DNA of 64,000 nucleotides from JANQOH01 sp965243325. Its GTDB lineage: Bacteria; Pseudomonadota; Alphaproteobacteria; UBA7887. Position numbers and translations under genes: made by a program. This document shows, piece by piece, positions 17,710-25,245 of this stretch. Positions within the stretch are counted from its first letter, which is position 1, and each line of letters opens with the position of its first letter. Location: contig CBDEUQ010000003.1 in the NCBI GenBank assembly GCA_965243325.1, positions 186,001 to 250,000 on the forward strand, in the 5' to 3' direction. The notes beneath the pieces are model-generated. The model ran no database searches, was not told the DNA's origin, and saw nothing but the letters and a program-made list of their open reading frames with translations.

Positions 17710-18044
17710 CCGGCGGCCGGCCCCAGCGCGTCGGCCAGCGACGCGTGAACCTCGATGATCTTGTCGAAGCCGGAGATCTCGAAGACCTCGCGGATCGGGT
17801 CGTCGAGCGAACACACCGCGAACGCGGCGTCTCTGTTCCACTGATTCTTGGCGACCATCAGGAGCGCCCGGAGGCCGGCGCTGCTGATATACGAGAGACT
17901 GGCGCAGTCGACCACCACCGCCCGATCGTCGTCGCCGATCGCGGCCGTCATGATCGCCTCGAACTCGCGCGCCGTGACGCCGTCGATGCGGCCTTCGACC
18001 TCGGCGACCAGCGCTTCGCCCCGCCGCTCGGTTTTCACGTTCAT
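17706..18044 (-). CDS. STAS-domain anti-sigma factor antagonist
   Basis: 112 residues from ATG at 18044. The single domain begins with EALVAEVEGRIDGVTAREFEAIM, continues with RAVVVDCASLSYISSAGLRALLMVAK, where the Ser of ISSAG is the usual phosphorylation site, and ends VFEISGFDKIIEVHASLADALG. This is the SpoIIAA/RsbV type, which binds or releases an RsbW-like kinase. No kinase, phosphatase or sigma gene adjoins it; an RsbW-like ATPase is at 33185-33607 and could be its partner (inference). It overlaps the 5' side of the amt stop region by spacing only, 53 bases from amt. Confidence 0.88.
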   Translation of the reverse strand: MNVKTERRGEALVAEVEGRIDGVTAREFEAIMTAAIGDDDRAVVVDCASLSYISSAGLRALLMVAKNQWNRDAAFAVCSLDDPIREVFEISGFDKIIEVHASLADALGPAAG

Positions 18045-18097
18045 GATCGGCCCCGCGTTGTTGCCCGCAACCTGCGGACCCGACGCCGCAGCAAGGA

Positions 18098-19411
18098 CTA
18101 CAAATCGTAACCCTGCTCGCCGTGAGTCGCAAGGTCGAGGCCTACCGCCTCGTCCTCCTCGTCGACCCTGAGACCGCCGACGAGGAGGGCCACGACCCTG
18201 GCGATGACGAACGTGACGAGCGCCGCCCACGCCACGGTCGCGATCACGCCCAAGGTCTGGACGCCGAGCTGCTGGGCGACGGTCACACCGGACGGCAGGC
18301 CGTGGCCGCCCAGGGCGGCGCCGGCCAGCGCCGCGACCAGCAGGATGCCGAGGATCCCTCCCGCCCCGTGGACCGCGAAGACGCCGAGGGAGTCGTCGAT
18401 CTTCCATGTCCGCCTGACGCGGTCGGCGGCCAGCCGGCAGACCGCGCCCGCCGCCGCGCCGAGCAGCACCCCGCCGACCGGGCCGACGAAGCCCGACGCC
18501 GGCGCGGCGGCGGCAAGGCCGGCGACCGCCCCGGTTGCGGCGCCGACGAGCGACATCTTGCCGGTCCGCGCCCATTCGATCGCCGACCACACGATTGCGC
18601 CGCTCGCCGCGGCGAAGTGGACCGCGGCGATCGCCATGCCGGCGCCGCCGTCGGCGGCGAGCCGGCTGCCACCGCTGAAACCGAACCAGCCGACCCATAG
18701 CAGCGCCGCGCCGGCCGCCGCCATGCCCGGGCTGTGCGGCGGGCGGATCGCGTCGGGGAAGTCGCGCCGCGGCCCGACCGCGGCGGCGAGGACCAGGGCC
18801 GATACGCCGGCGGCGACATGCACCGCGAGACCGCCGGTGAAGTCCATCGCGCCGAGCGCGGCGAGCCAGCCGTCGCCGCGCACCCAGTGGCAGACCGGCG
18901 CGTAGACCGCGACGAGCCAGAGCGCGCTCACGATCAGCGCGGCGTGGAACTTGATGCGCTCGACGAACGCGCCGACCATCAGGCTCGCGGCGACGATGGC
19001 GAACGTCATCTGAAAGACGGCGAACACGATCTCCGGAATCGAGCCGGCCAGGGTGTCGGGCGCGATCCCGGCGAAGAAGGCGTTGCCCAGGCCGCCGACG
19101 ACTCCGTAAACGCTGTCGTCGAACGCGAGGCTGTACCCGACGGCGAGCCAGATCACGCTGGCGAGGCAGGCAATCGCGAAACACTGCACGAACACCGACA
19201 ACGCCGCCCGCGCCCGAACCAGACCGGCATAGAACATGGCCAGTCCGGGCAACGTCACCAGCAGCACCAGCGCCGCGGCGACGACGACCCACGCCGTGTC
19301 GCCCGCGTTCAGTGCCATGTCCTCTGCCGCCGCCGGCAGCGAGACCGATGCGGCAACGAGGGCCGCGCCGGCCGGAACGGGCCGCAGGCCGCTGTTCGGC
19401 ATCTCGCTCAC
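18098..19411 (-). CDS. amt: Ammonium transporter
   Basis: 437 residues from a GTG at 19411 with GGAGGGG immediately upstream; an ATG three codons later is equally possible. A cleavable leader (VAASVSLPAAAEDMALN) precedes eleven hydrophobic segments. Hallmarks: GLAMFYAGLVR in the first helix, the twin-His pair in GLAVHVAAGVSALVL and FAVHGAGGILGILLV, and conserved VGWFGFSGGS. It conducts ammonium across the inner membrane. No glnK gene lies beside it, unlike the usual glnK-amtB pair. The second IS copy lies 80 bases upstream and leaves the core promoter intact. Confidence 0.95.
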   Translation of the reverse strand: MSEMPNSGLRPVPAGAALVAASVSLPAAAEDMALNAGDTAWVVVAAALVLLVTLPGLAMFYAGLVRARAALSVFVQCFAIACLASVIWLAVGYSLAFDDSVYGVVGGLGNAFFAGIAPDTLAGSIPEIVFAVFQMTFAIVAASLMVGAFVERIKFHAALIVSALWLVAVYAPVCHWVRGDGWLAALGAMDFTGGLAVHVAAGVSALVLAAAVGPRRDFPDAIRPPHSPGMAAAGAALLWVGWFGFSGGSRLAADGGAGMAIAAVHFAAASGAIVWSAIEWARTGKMSLVGAATGAVAGLAAAAPASGFVGPVGGVLLGAAAGAVCRLAADRVRRTWKIDDSLGVFAVHGAGGILGILLVAALAGAALGGHGLPSGVTVAQQLGVQTLGVIATVAWAALVTFVIARVVALLVGGLRVDEEDEAVGLDLATHGEQGYDL

Positions 19412-19446
19412 CCCCTCCGCAACGTCCCCGCAGGGCGGTGACGGCG

Positions 19447-19475
19447 AGCGTAGTCAGCGGGCGGTCCGGCCGCAA
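19447..19475 (-). promoter_or_regulatory. amt promoter
   Basis: Minus strand: TTGCGG (19470-19475), 17-bp spacer, TACGCT (19447-19452); start near 19440 and a leader of about 29 bases carrying the GGAGG site. The -10 is identical to that of trxA, and an IS end again lies 16 bases upstream of the -35. No NtrC/sigma-54 element was recognised between it and the IS. Confidence 0.55.
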
Positions 19476-19491
19476 GCGGCCGCCGTCAGGC

Positions 19492-20771
19492 GGTGACGTA
19501 AGAATTTATGTGTCAGGTGGGAAGGGGGTACTCCCTGTGGTGACGACAACCACAAACAGGAGCACCCCGCATGTCCCAGCAAGCTGCGACGATCATGAGC
19601 CTACCCCAGGCCTTTGAGGTGGTGAAGGAGATGCAGGCAGGCGGACTGGACTGGGGCGAGGGCTACCGCCCGCTCGGCCGCCAGGCGCTGGCCGAGATCA
19701 TCGAGGGCCGGATGGCCGAGGCGGTGGATCGCTGGCTCGACAACCTCGACGCCGGCGCGATGCGCGACCGGCGCAACGGGACCTACCGCCGCTGCCTGCT
19801 GAGCGAGCTCGGCGACATCGAGCTCAACGTGCCGCGCACCCGGCACTTCTGCCCGACCGGGGTTGTGAAGAGCTACGCAAGGCGCGCGCCGGAGATCGAC
19901 CGTGCCATCCTGGCCGGCTTCGTGCTGGGGCTTTCGACGCGCAAGGTGGGCGAGGTCCTGCTGGCCCTGCTCGGGCGCCCGGTCTCGGCCGCGACGGTGA
20001 GCCGGGTCTCCAAGACGCTCGACATGGCGGTCGAGGCCTTCCACCGCAGGCCGCTGAAGAACGCCTACAAGGCGCTGATGCTCGACGGCGTGGTGCTGGC
20101 CCGCAAGACCGGCGCCGGCGCGCTCAGGAGGCCGGTCCTGGTGGCGCTCGGCATCCGCCCCGACGGCAAGAAGGAGATCATCGACTTCCATCTCGCCGTC
20201 AGCGAAGGCGCCCGCGAGTGGGAAGTGTTCCTCAACCGGCTGTACCACCGCGGGCTCACCGGCGAAGGCCTTGAGATGATCTGCGTCGATGGCGGCAAGG
20301 GCCTGCTGGCTGCCTTGCCGTTCGTCTATCCCGGCATCCCGGTTCAGAGGTGCTGGGCGCACAAGATGCGCAACATCCTCAACAAGGTCCGCAAGGCCGA
20401 CCAGGAGGCCGTCAAGGCCGATGTCCACGCCGTCATGAATGCAAAGAGCCGCCGCAAGGCCCAGAGCGCCGCCCGACGCTTCGCCGACCGCTGGCAAAGC
20501 ACCTACCCCAAGGCCGTCGCCTGCCTGCGCAGCGATCTCGACGAGCTGCTCACCTGCTTCCGCTACCGGACCCTCGATGAGCGAAAGCGGGTCAGGACCA
20601 CCAACGCCATCGAACGAAGGTTCCGGGAGGTCCGCAGACGAACCCGGCCCATGGGAACCTTCCAGGACCGGACCTCAATGGACCGCGTCCTCTACGCGGT
20701 ATTCATCCACGAAAACAAGTCTCAGGGAATCAGCACCCCCGTCTCCCTGACACATAACTCTTGACGTTACC
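19492..20771 (+). mobile_element. IS256-family insertion sequence, copy 2 (1280 bp)
   Basis: Same length and ends as the element at 6908-8187, in the opposite orientation; the encoded transposases are identical residue for residue. It separates the anti-sigma gene from amt. The two copies bracket 11.3 kb (8188-19491) and are a ready substrate for inversion by recombination. Confidence 0.92.
19571..20764 (+). CDS. IS256-family transposase (copy 2)
   Basis: 397 residues, identical to the copy at 6915-8108, with the same D172, D240 and E348 triad and the C-W-A-H-K motif. Here transcription runs against all the neighbouring host genes, so read-through from the transposase promoter would be antisense to the anti-sigma gene. 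Complete identity of the two copies points to a recent transposition or gene conversion. Confidence 0.95.
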   Translation: MSQQAATIMSLPQAFEVVKEMQAGGLDWGEGYRPLGRQALAEIIEGRMAEAVDRWLDNLDAGAMRDRRNGTYRRCLLSELGDIELNVPRTRHFCPTGVVKSYARRAPEIDRAILAGFVLGLSTRKVGEVLLALLGRPVSAATVSRVSKTLDMAVEAFHRRPLKNAYKALMLDGVVLARKTGAGALRRPVLVALGIRPDGKKEIIDFHLAVSEGAREWEVFLNRLYHRGLTGEGLEMICVDGGKGLLAALPFVYPGIPVQRCWAHKMRNILNKVRKADQEAVKADVHAVMNAKSRRKAQSAARRFADRWQSTYPKAVACLRSDLDELLTCFRYRTLDERKRVRTTNAIERRFREVRRRTRPMGTFQDRTSMDRVLYAVFIHENKSQGISTPVSLTHNS

Positions 20772-20774
20772 CCG

Positions 20775-21365
20775 TCAGGGCGCCGGACCCGACACCGCGC
20801 GAACCGCGTCGCGCCCGGCCAGACCGAAGAACACCGCGCCCTCGTGCCACAGGCGGATGGGAACGCCGTCGAAGACCGTCGCCACGCCGCCGATGCCGGC
20901 GAGCGCCGGCGTGACGCCGGTCGCGTACAGCGTGTGCAACGCTCCCGTGCCGCGGTCGCGCAGCGTCAACTGCGCGGCAAGCACGCCCTGTATCGAGCAG
21001 TAGCGGCCGCCGAGCAGCTCGAAGGCGCCGCGCAGCGCCTCGGGCGGGCGGATCTCGAAGTCGATGCGGTCGAGAGCGCGGGCGACCGCCGCGAACTCGG
21101 CTCCCGCCACCTCCACGTCCAGCTGCTTCTGGTGGTTCATGGCGATTTCGGCGAGCACGCGCCGCGTCGCGTCGCGCTCCTGCATCCAGACATGAAACGC
21201 GCCGAAGCAGAGCAGCAGGCCCGCGGCGACGGCCGCCATGCGCCGGTACCATACGCGCGGCGCCGGCTGCCGCCGCGGGGTGGCGGCGAGGATGGCGTCG
21301 AGGCGCGCGGCGGGCAGCTCCTGCGCCGCGTAGTGACGCTCGATCAGCTCGTCGAGTTCGGGCAT
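20775..21365 (-). CDS. Membrane-anchored anti-sigma factor, partner of the ECF sigma gene
   Basis: 196 residues from ATG at 21365, starting 22 bases inside the sigma gene. The short cytoplasmic part (MPELDELIERHYAAQELPAARLDAIL) is followed by one membrane helix (about 43-60, MAAVAAGLLLCFGAFHVWM) and a periplasmic domain with DFEIRPPEALRGAFELLGGRYCSIQGV and HTLYATGVTPAL. No zinc-binding HxxxCxxC motif is present, so it is not a ZAS-type factor. By position it should hold the ECF sigma at the membrane until a signal reaches its outer domain. The IS lies directly after its stop. Confidence 0.78.
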   Translation of the reverse strand: MPELDELIERHYAAQELPAARLDAILAATPRRQPAPRVWYRRMAAVAAGLLLCFGAFHVWMQERDATRRVLAEIAMNHQKQLDVEVAGAEFAAVARALDRIDFEIRPPEALRGAFELLGGRYCSIQGVLAAQLTLRDRGTGALHTLYATGVTPALAGIGGVATVFDGVPIRLWHEGAVFFGLAGRDAVRAVSGPAP

Positions 21366-21847
21366 GAGCGGGCCTTTCGCACGCCGCGCGCGCCGTCCGT
21401 CAGCGCACGCCGCAGCTTTCCCTTGGCGCGGTGGACGAGGCTCAGCACCGTCCCGCGCGGCCGTCCGGTGAGCGCCGCGACCTCGCGCGCGGTGTAGCCT
21501 TCGACGACGTGCAGGAAGAGAACCTCGCGCTCTTCCGCGCGCAGGGCGGCGAGCGGCGCGGCGAGGTCGCACGCGGCGAGAACGCCGGCATGGACGTCGG
21601 CGCCGTCCGCCGCCGGCTCCGGCGCGTCGTCCAGCGGCTCGAACGCCACCACGCGGTCGCGGCGGCGGCCGTCGATGAAGAGATTGCGGACAGCGGCGAA
21701 GAGAAGGGACTTGCCGGCGACGCCGAGACCGTTGCGGTGCAGGCGGTACCACGCGTCCTGCACCAGATCCTCGGCATCTTCCGGACGGCCGCACAGAGAC
21801 AGCGCGTAGCGGTACCCCGCCTGCAGCAAGTCCCTCTCCTCCGACAC
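21344..21847 (-). CDS. ECF-family RNA polymerase sigma factor
   Basis: 167 residues from a GTG at 21847 (GGAGAGGG lies within the first codons, so the exact start is slightly uncertain). Region 2 is compact: YRYALSLCGRPEDAEDLVQDAWYRLHRN then LFAAVRNLFIDGRRRDRVVAFEPLDD. Region 4 is LAALRAEEREVLFLHVVEGYTAREVAALTGRPRGTVLSLVHRAKGKLRRAL, an HTH for the -35. There is no extra C-terminal domain. It is cotranscribed with the secreted protein upstream (15-base gap) and overlaps the anti-sigma gene, so it probably controls its own operon. Confidence 0.9.
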   Translation of the reverse strand: MSEERDLLQAGYRYALSLCGRPEDAEDLVQDAWYRLHRNGLGVAGKSLLFAAVRNLFIDGRRRDRVVAFEPLDDAPEPAADGADVHAGVLAACDLAAPLAALRAEEREVLFLHVVEGYTAREVAALTGRPRGTVLSLVHRAKGKLRRALTDGARGVRKARSCPNSTS

Positions 21848-21862
21848 GTCGGCCGTCCGGCG

Positions 21863-22249
21863 TCAGTCGTGGACGTGGTACGCGCGCTTGGTGTCTCCCT
21901 TCTGGTGCACGATCGACTGCAGCACGTGCAGGCTGCCGTCGTCGGTGTCGGCAACCAGCATGTCGAGATCGTAATAGGTGCCGTCGGCGGCGTTGAAATC
22001 GGCACAGGCGACGTAGAAGTCGCCCTTGCGGACGATCCCCTCGTGCAGGCCGTCGAAGTCGAGCCGCAGCAGCTCGCCGTCCACCGCGTCGTAGTGGATG
22101 TACTTGCCGTCGACGCTGTGCGCCGCGATGTGCTTGAGCATCGCGCCGTGGATCCCGTCCCTGAGCTCGCCCCGGATCGACGGGTCGTCCGCCGCCAGCG
22201 CCTGGCCCGCCATGACGAGCGCGAGCGCCGCCGCCATCAATGTCCTCAT
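21863..22249 (-). CDS. Small secreted protein of unknown function in the ECF operon
   Basis: 128 residues from ATG at 22249. The first 20 residues are a clear Sec signal peptide (RTLMAAALALVMAGQALAAD). The mature part (about 108 residues) has paired aromatic/acidic segments such as YIHYDAVDGELLRLDFDGLHEG and GDFYVACADFNAADGTYYDLDMLVA, ending in VLQSIVHQKGDTKRAYHVHD, and suggests a small beta-sheet protein. I do not recognise the family. First gene of the sigma/anti-sigma operon, so it may be a regulon member or the sensed component. A CGAACG-N7-CGTTCG inverted repeat lies upstream (22299-22317) and may mark the operator. Confidence 0.7.
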   Translation of the reverse strand: MRTLMAAALALVMAGQALAADDPSIRGELRDGIHGAMLKHIAAHSVDGKYIHYDAVDGELLRLDFDGLHEGIVRKGDFYVACADFNAADGTYYDLDMLVADTDDGSLHVLQSIVHQKGDTKRAYHVHD

Positions 22250-22298
22250 CGTTTCGTCTCCCGGTTGGGTGTCGTGCCGGGATGGCACGATGGCATGA

Positions 22299-22317
22299 CG
22301 AACGGGCGACGCGTTCG
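22299..22317. repeat. Inverted repeat upstream of the ECF operon
   Basis: CGAACG (22299-22304), seven bases, CGTTCG (22312-22317): a perfect dyad 50 bases before the first ATG of the operon. It may be an operator or part of the ECF-dependent promoter; no canonical GGAAC/CGTC pair with 16-base spacing was found. Confidence 0.4.
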
Positions 22318-22330
22318 ATTGCGGCGCCGG

Positions 22331-25228
22331 TCAGGCGAGGGCGTCGGCGAGCAGCGCCGCCGCGTGGCGCGCCGGCCGTCCGGCGAGGTCGGCGATCTGG
22401 TGGCGGCAGCTGAAGCCGTCGGCGACGACCCCGGCGTCGGCGGGGGCCGCCGCCAGGGCGGGCAGCAGGTCGAGGCCGGCGATCGCCCGCGACGCCGCCT
22501 GTGTCTCCGCCTGGTAGCCGAAGGCGCCGGCCATGCCGCAGCACGTCGATTCGATCGCCGCCACGTCGAGGCCTTCGATCCTTCGCAACGCCGCCGCCAC
22601 GTCGCCGGCGACGCCGAATGCCTTCGAGTGGCAATGGCCGTGCACGAGGACGCGCCGCCCGGCGAGCGGCCGCAGCGGCAGATCTCGCGCCTCGCGCAGC
22701 AGAAAGGTCTCGAACGGCACCGCGGCACGGGCCACCGCCTCGGCCGCCGCGCCGGGCACCAGCGCCGGCCATTCGTCGACCAGCGTGTGCAGGCACGACG
22801 GCTCGATACCGACGACCGGCAGTCCGGCCCGGGCGGCCGGCGCGAGCACCGCGAGCGAGCGCCGCGCCTCGGCGCGCGCTTCTTCCACCGCGCCGACGGC
22901 GAGGAAGGTGCGGCCGCAGCACAGCGGGCGGCCGGTGCCGCGGGCGACGCGGACGCGCTTGCCGGCGGCGCCGAGCACGCGCAACGCGGCACGGGCTATG
23001 TCCGGCTCGAACCAGGTGGCGAAGGTGTCGACGAAGAGCACGGCGTCGGTGCCGCCGCCCGCCGGCGCCGGGGTCTCCAGAAAGGGGTCCCGCGCCCAGC
23101 GCGGTAGCGGCCGGGCGGCGCTCAGACCGAGCCAGGCCTCGCCGGCGCGGCGCAGCGTCCGCGAGCGGTTGCGCAGGTTGGCGAGCGCGGCGACGCGCGA
23201 CATCCATGGTGCGTAACGCGGCAGCCAGCCCACCGCGCGGTCGCGCCGGGCGAACCCGCGGACGCGGGCGCGGCGGTGCAGCACCTCGATCTTCATGCGC
23301 GCCATGTCGACGCCGGTGGGGCATTCGCGGCGGCAGCCCTTGCAGCCGACGCAGAGCGCCATCGACTCCGCCATCGCGTCGGACTCCATGGCTTCGGCGC
23401 CGAGCTGTCCGCTGAGCGCGAGGCGCAGCGCGTTGGCGCGCCCGCGCGTCGCGTGGACCTCGTCGCGCGTGGCGCGGTAGGACGGGCACATCACGCCGGC
23501 GGCGGCCTTGCGGCAGGCGCCGTTGTTGTTGCACATCTCCACCGCCGCGAGCAGCCCGCCGGCGCCCCACGCCGACCAGTCGAGCGCCGGCGCGAAGGGC
23601 GCGGCCGCGTAGCCGGGCGGATAGCGGAACAGCGACCGGTCGTCCATGCGCGGCGGCCGCACGATCTTGCCGGGATTGAGCGTGCCCTTGGGATCGAAAC
23701 GGTCCTTCACGGCCTCGAACGCGCGCACGAGGCGCGACCCGAACATCGCCTCGTGGAACTCCGAGCGCACGATGCCGTCGCCGTGCTCGCCGGAGTGCGC
23801 ACCCTCGTATTCGCGCACCATGGCGAACGCCTCCTCGGCGATCGCCCGCATCGTCCCCGCCGCGGCCGGGTCCTTCATGTTCAGCACCGGCCGCACGTGC
23901 AGGCAGCCGACCGAGGCGTGGGCGTACCACGTTCCGGTCGTGCCGTGACGCGCGAACACCTCGCTCATGCGCGCGACGTACTCGGGCAGGTCGTCGAGCG
24001 ACACCGCGCAGTCCTCGACGAACGAGACCGGCTTGCCGTCGCCCTTCATCGACATGACGATGTTGAGGCCGGCCTTGCGCATCTCCCACACGGCGGCCTG
24101 CCCGGCCGCGTCCAGGACGCGGGTCACGGCGCCCGGGTGGCCGAGATCGGCCATCAGGGTCTCGAGGTCGGCGAGCGCGCCGCGCACGGGCGCGCGTTCG
24201 TCGCCGGCGAATTCGACGAGCAGCACCGCGGCCGGGCGCCCGGGAACGAAGCGCTCGACGGTGGCGCGGAACAGCGGCGCCGTGCGCGCCAGCTCGACGA
24301 GGGTGCGATCCGCGAGCTCGACGGCGCACGGGTCGAGCGCGACGATCGGCTTGGCGGCGCGCATGGCGGCGTCGAGGGAGTCGAAGCGGCAGACGCCGAG
24401 GGCGCGGTGGCGCGGCAGCGGCTGCAGGTCGAGCTCGAGCGCGGTGAAGAACCCGAGCGTGCCCTCGGAGCCGACGAGGAGGCTCGCCATGTTGTGGCCG
24501 GAGCCGCGTATGGTGTCGATGTTGTAGCCGCCGACGCGGCGCAGCAGCCGCGGGAACCGCGCCGCGATCTCGTCCGCCTCGCGCCCCGCGAGCGCCCGCA
24601 GGTCGCGCACCAGCGTCCAGTACGCGGGACCGCCGCCGGCGCCCTCGAGATTGCCCGGGACGGGCGCGAAACGGTGCGCTTCGCCCGACGCCAGGAACAC
24701 GTCGATCGCGTGGACGTTGTGCACCATGTTGCCGTAGCGGATCGAGCGTGCGCCGCAGCTGTTGTTGCCGGCCATGCCGCCGAGAGTCGCGCGGCTGCCG
24801 GTGGACACGTCGACCGGGAAGAACAGCCCGTGCGGCGCGAGCGCGGCGTTCAGCCGGTCGAGCACGAGGCCCGGCTCGACGACGGCCCGCCGCCGTTCGG
24901 CGTCGAGAGCGACGATCGAGTCGAGGTGCTTCGAGGTGTCGACGACGATGGCGCGGCCGACGGTCTGGCCGCACTGCGAGGTGCCGCCGCCGCGCGGCAG
25001 GACGGGGACGCCCTCCTCGCGGGCGACGGCGAGCGTCGCGGCGATGTCGTCGCGGCTCTTCGGCACGACGACGCCGAGCGGCTCGATCTGGTAGATCGAC
25101 GCGTCGGTGGCGTAGCGCCCGCGCGAGAAGGCGTCGAACAGGACGTCGCCCTCGACGGCGCGGCGCAGCCGGCGCGCGAGGCCGCTGTCGCCGATGCGGC
25201 GACGATCTGCTACATCGTGCGCGTTCAC
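22331..25228 (-). CDS. FAD-linked oxidase with Fe-S C-terminal half (YdiJ/D-lactate or D-2-hydroxyglutarate dehydrogenase type)
   Basis: About 965 residues from a GTG at 25228; a TTG at 25246 is possible but would overlap the divergent gene's ATG. N-terminal FAD-binding type 4 domain: VVVPKSRDDIAATLAVAREEGVPVLPRGGGTSQCGQ and SRATLGGMAGNNSCGARSIRYGNM. The middle shows the FAD-oxidase C domain (GTWYAHASVGCLHVRPVLNMKD, GEHGDGIVRSEF). Then a ferredoxin-like CVGCKGCRRECPTGVDMARMK and two CCG-type segments (RPLCCGRTFLAVG, ESTCCGMAGAFGYQ) follow. Such proteins oxidise D-2-hydroxy acids and pass electrons to the respiratory chain. Substrate unknown; the adjacent glyoxylate-type aminotransferase hints at glycolate or a related acid. 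Confidence 0.88.
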   Translation of the reverse strand: MNAHDVADRRRIGDSGLARRLRRAVEGDVLFDAFSRGRYATDASIYQIEPLGVVVPKSRDDIAATLAVAREEGVPVLPRGGGTSQCGQTVGRAIVVDTSKHLDSIVALDAERRRAVVEPGLVLDRLNAALAPHGLFFPVDVSTGSRATLGGMAGNNSCGARSIRYGNMVHNVHAIDVFLASGEAHRFAPVPGNLEGAGGGPAYWTLVRDLRALAGREADEIAARFPRLLRRVGGYNIDTIRGSGHNMASLLVGSEGTLGFFTALELDLQPLPRHRALGVCRFDSLDAAMRAAKPIVALDPCAVELADRTLVELARTAPLFRATVERFVPGRPAAVLLVEFAGDERAPVRGALADLETLMADLGHPGAVTRVLDAAGQAAVWEMRKAGLNIVMSMKGDGKPVSFVEDCAVSLDDLPEYVARMSEVFARHGTTGTWYAHASVGCLHVRPVLNMKDPAAAGTMRAIAEEAFAMVREYEGAHSGEHGDGIVRSEFHEAMFGSRLVRAFEAVKDRFDPKGTLNPGKIVRPPRMDDRSLFRYPPGYAAAPFAPALDWSAWGAGGLLAAVEMCNNNGACRKAAAGVMCPSYRATRDEVHATRGRANALRLALSGQLGAEAMESDAMAESMALCVGCKGCRRECPTGVDMARMKIEVLHRRARVRGFARRDRAVGWLPRYAPWMSRVAALANLRNRSRTLRRAGEAWLGLSAARPLPRWARDPFLETPAPAGGGTDAVLFVDTFATWFEPDIARAALRVLGAAGKRVRVARGTGRPLCCGRTFLAVGAVEEARAEARRSLAVLAPAARAGLPVVGIEPSCLHTLVDEWPALVPGAAAEAVARAAVPFETFLLREARDLPLRPLAGRRVLVHGHCHSKAFGVAGDVAAALRRIEGLDVAAIESTCCGMAGAFGYQAETQAASRAIAGLDLLPALAAAPADAGVVADGFSCRHQIADLAGRPARHAAALLADALA

Positions 25229-25245
25229 GGCCAAAGGGTAGCGCA

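Larger units (their letters stand above)
19483..20779. repeat. Octamer flanks of IS copy 2
   Basis: CCGTCAGG occurs at 19483-19490 and at 20772-20779 around the second element, with one extra C (19491) before the left end. The right copy again contains a stop codon (that of the anti-sigma gene, minus strand). The octamer is the same one duplicated around copy 1. Confidence 0.7.

Noticed and set aside
8188..19491. A true composite transposon carrying addAB
   Set aside because: Each IS has its own matching target duplication and the internal genes are core genes in ancestral order, so two independent insertions are more likely.
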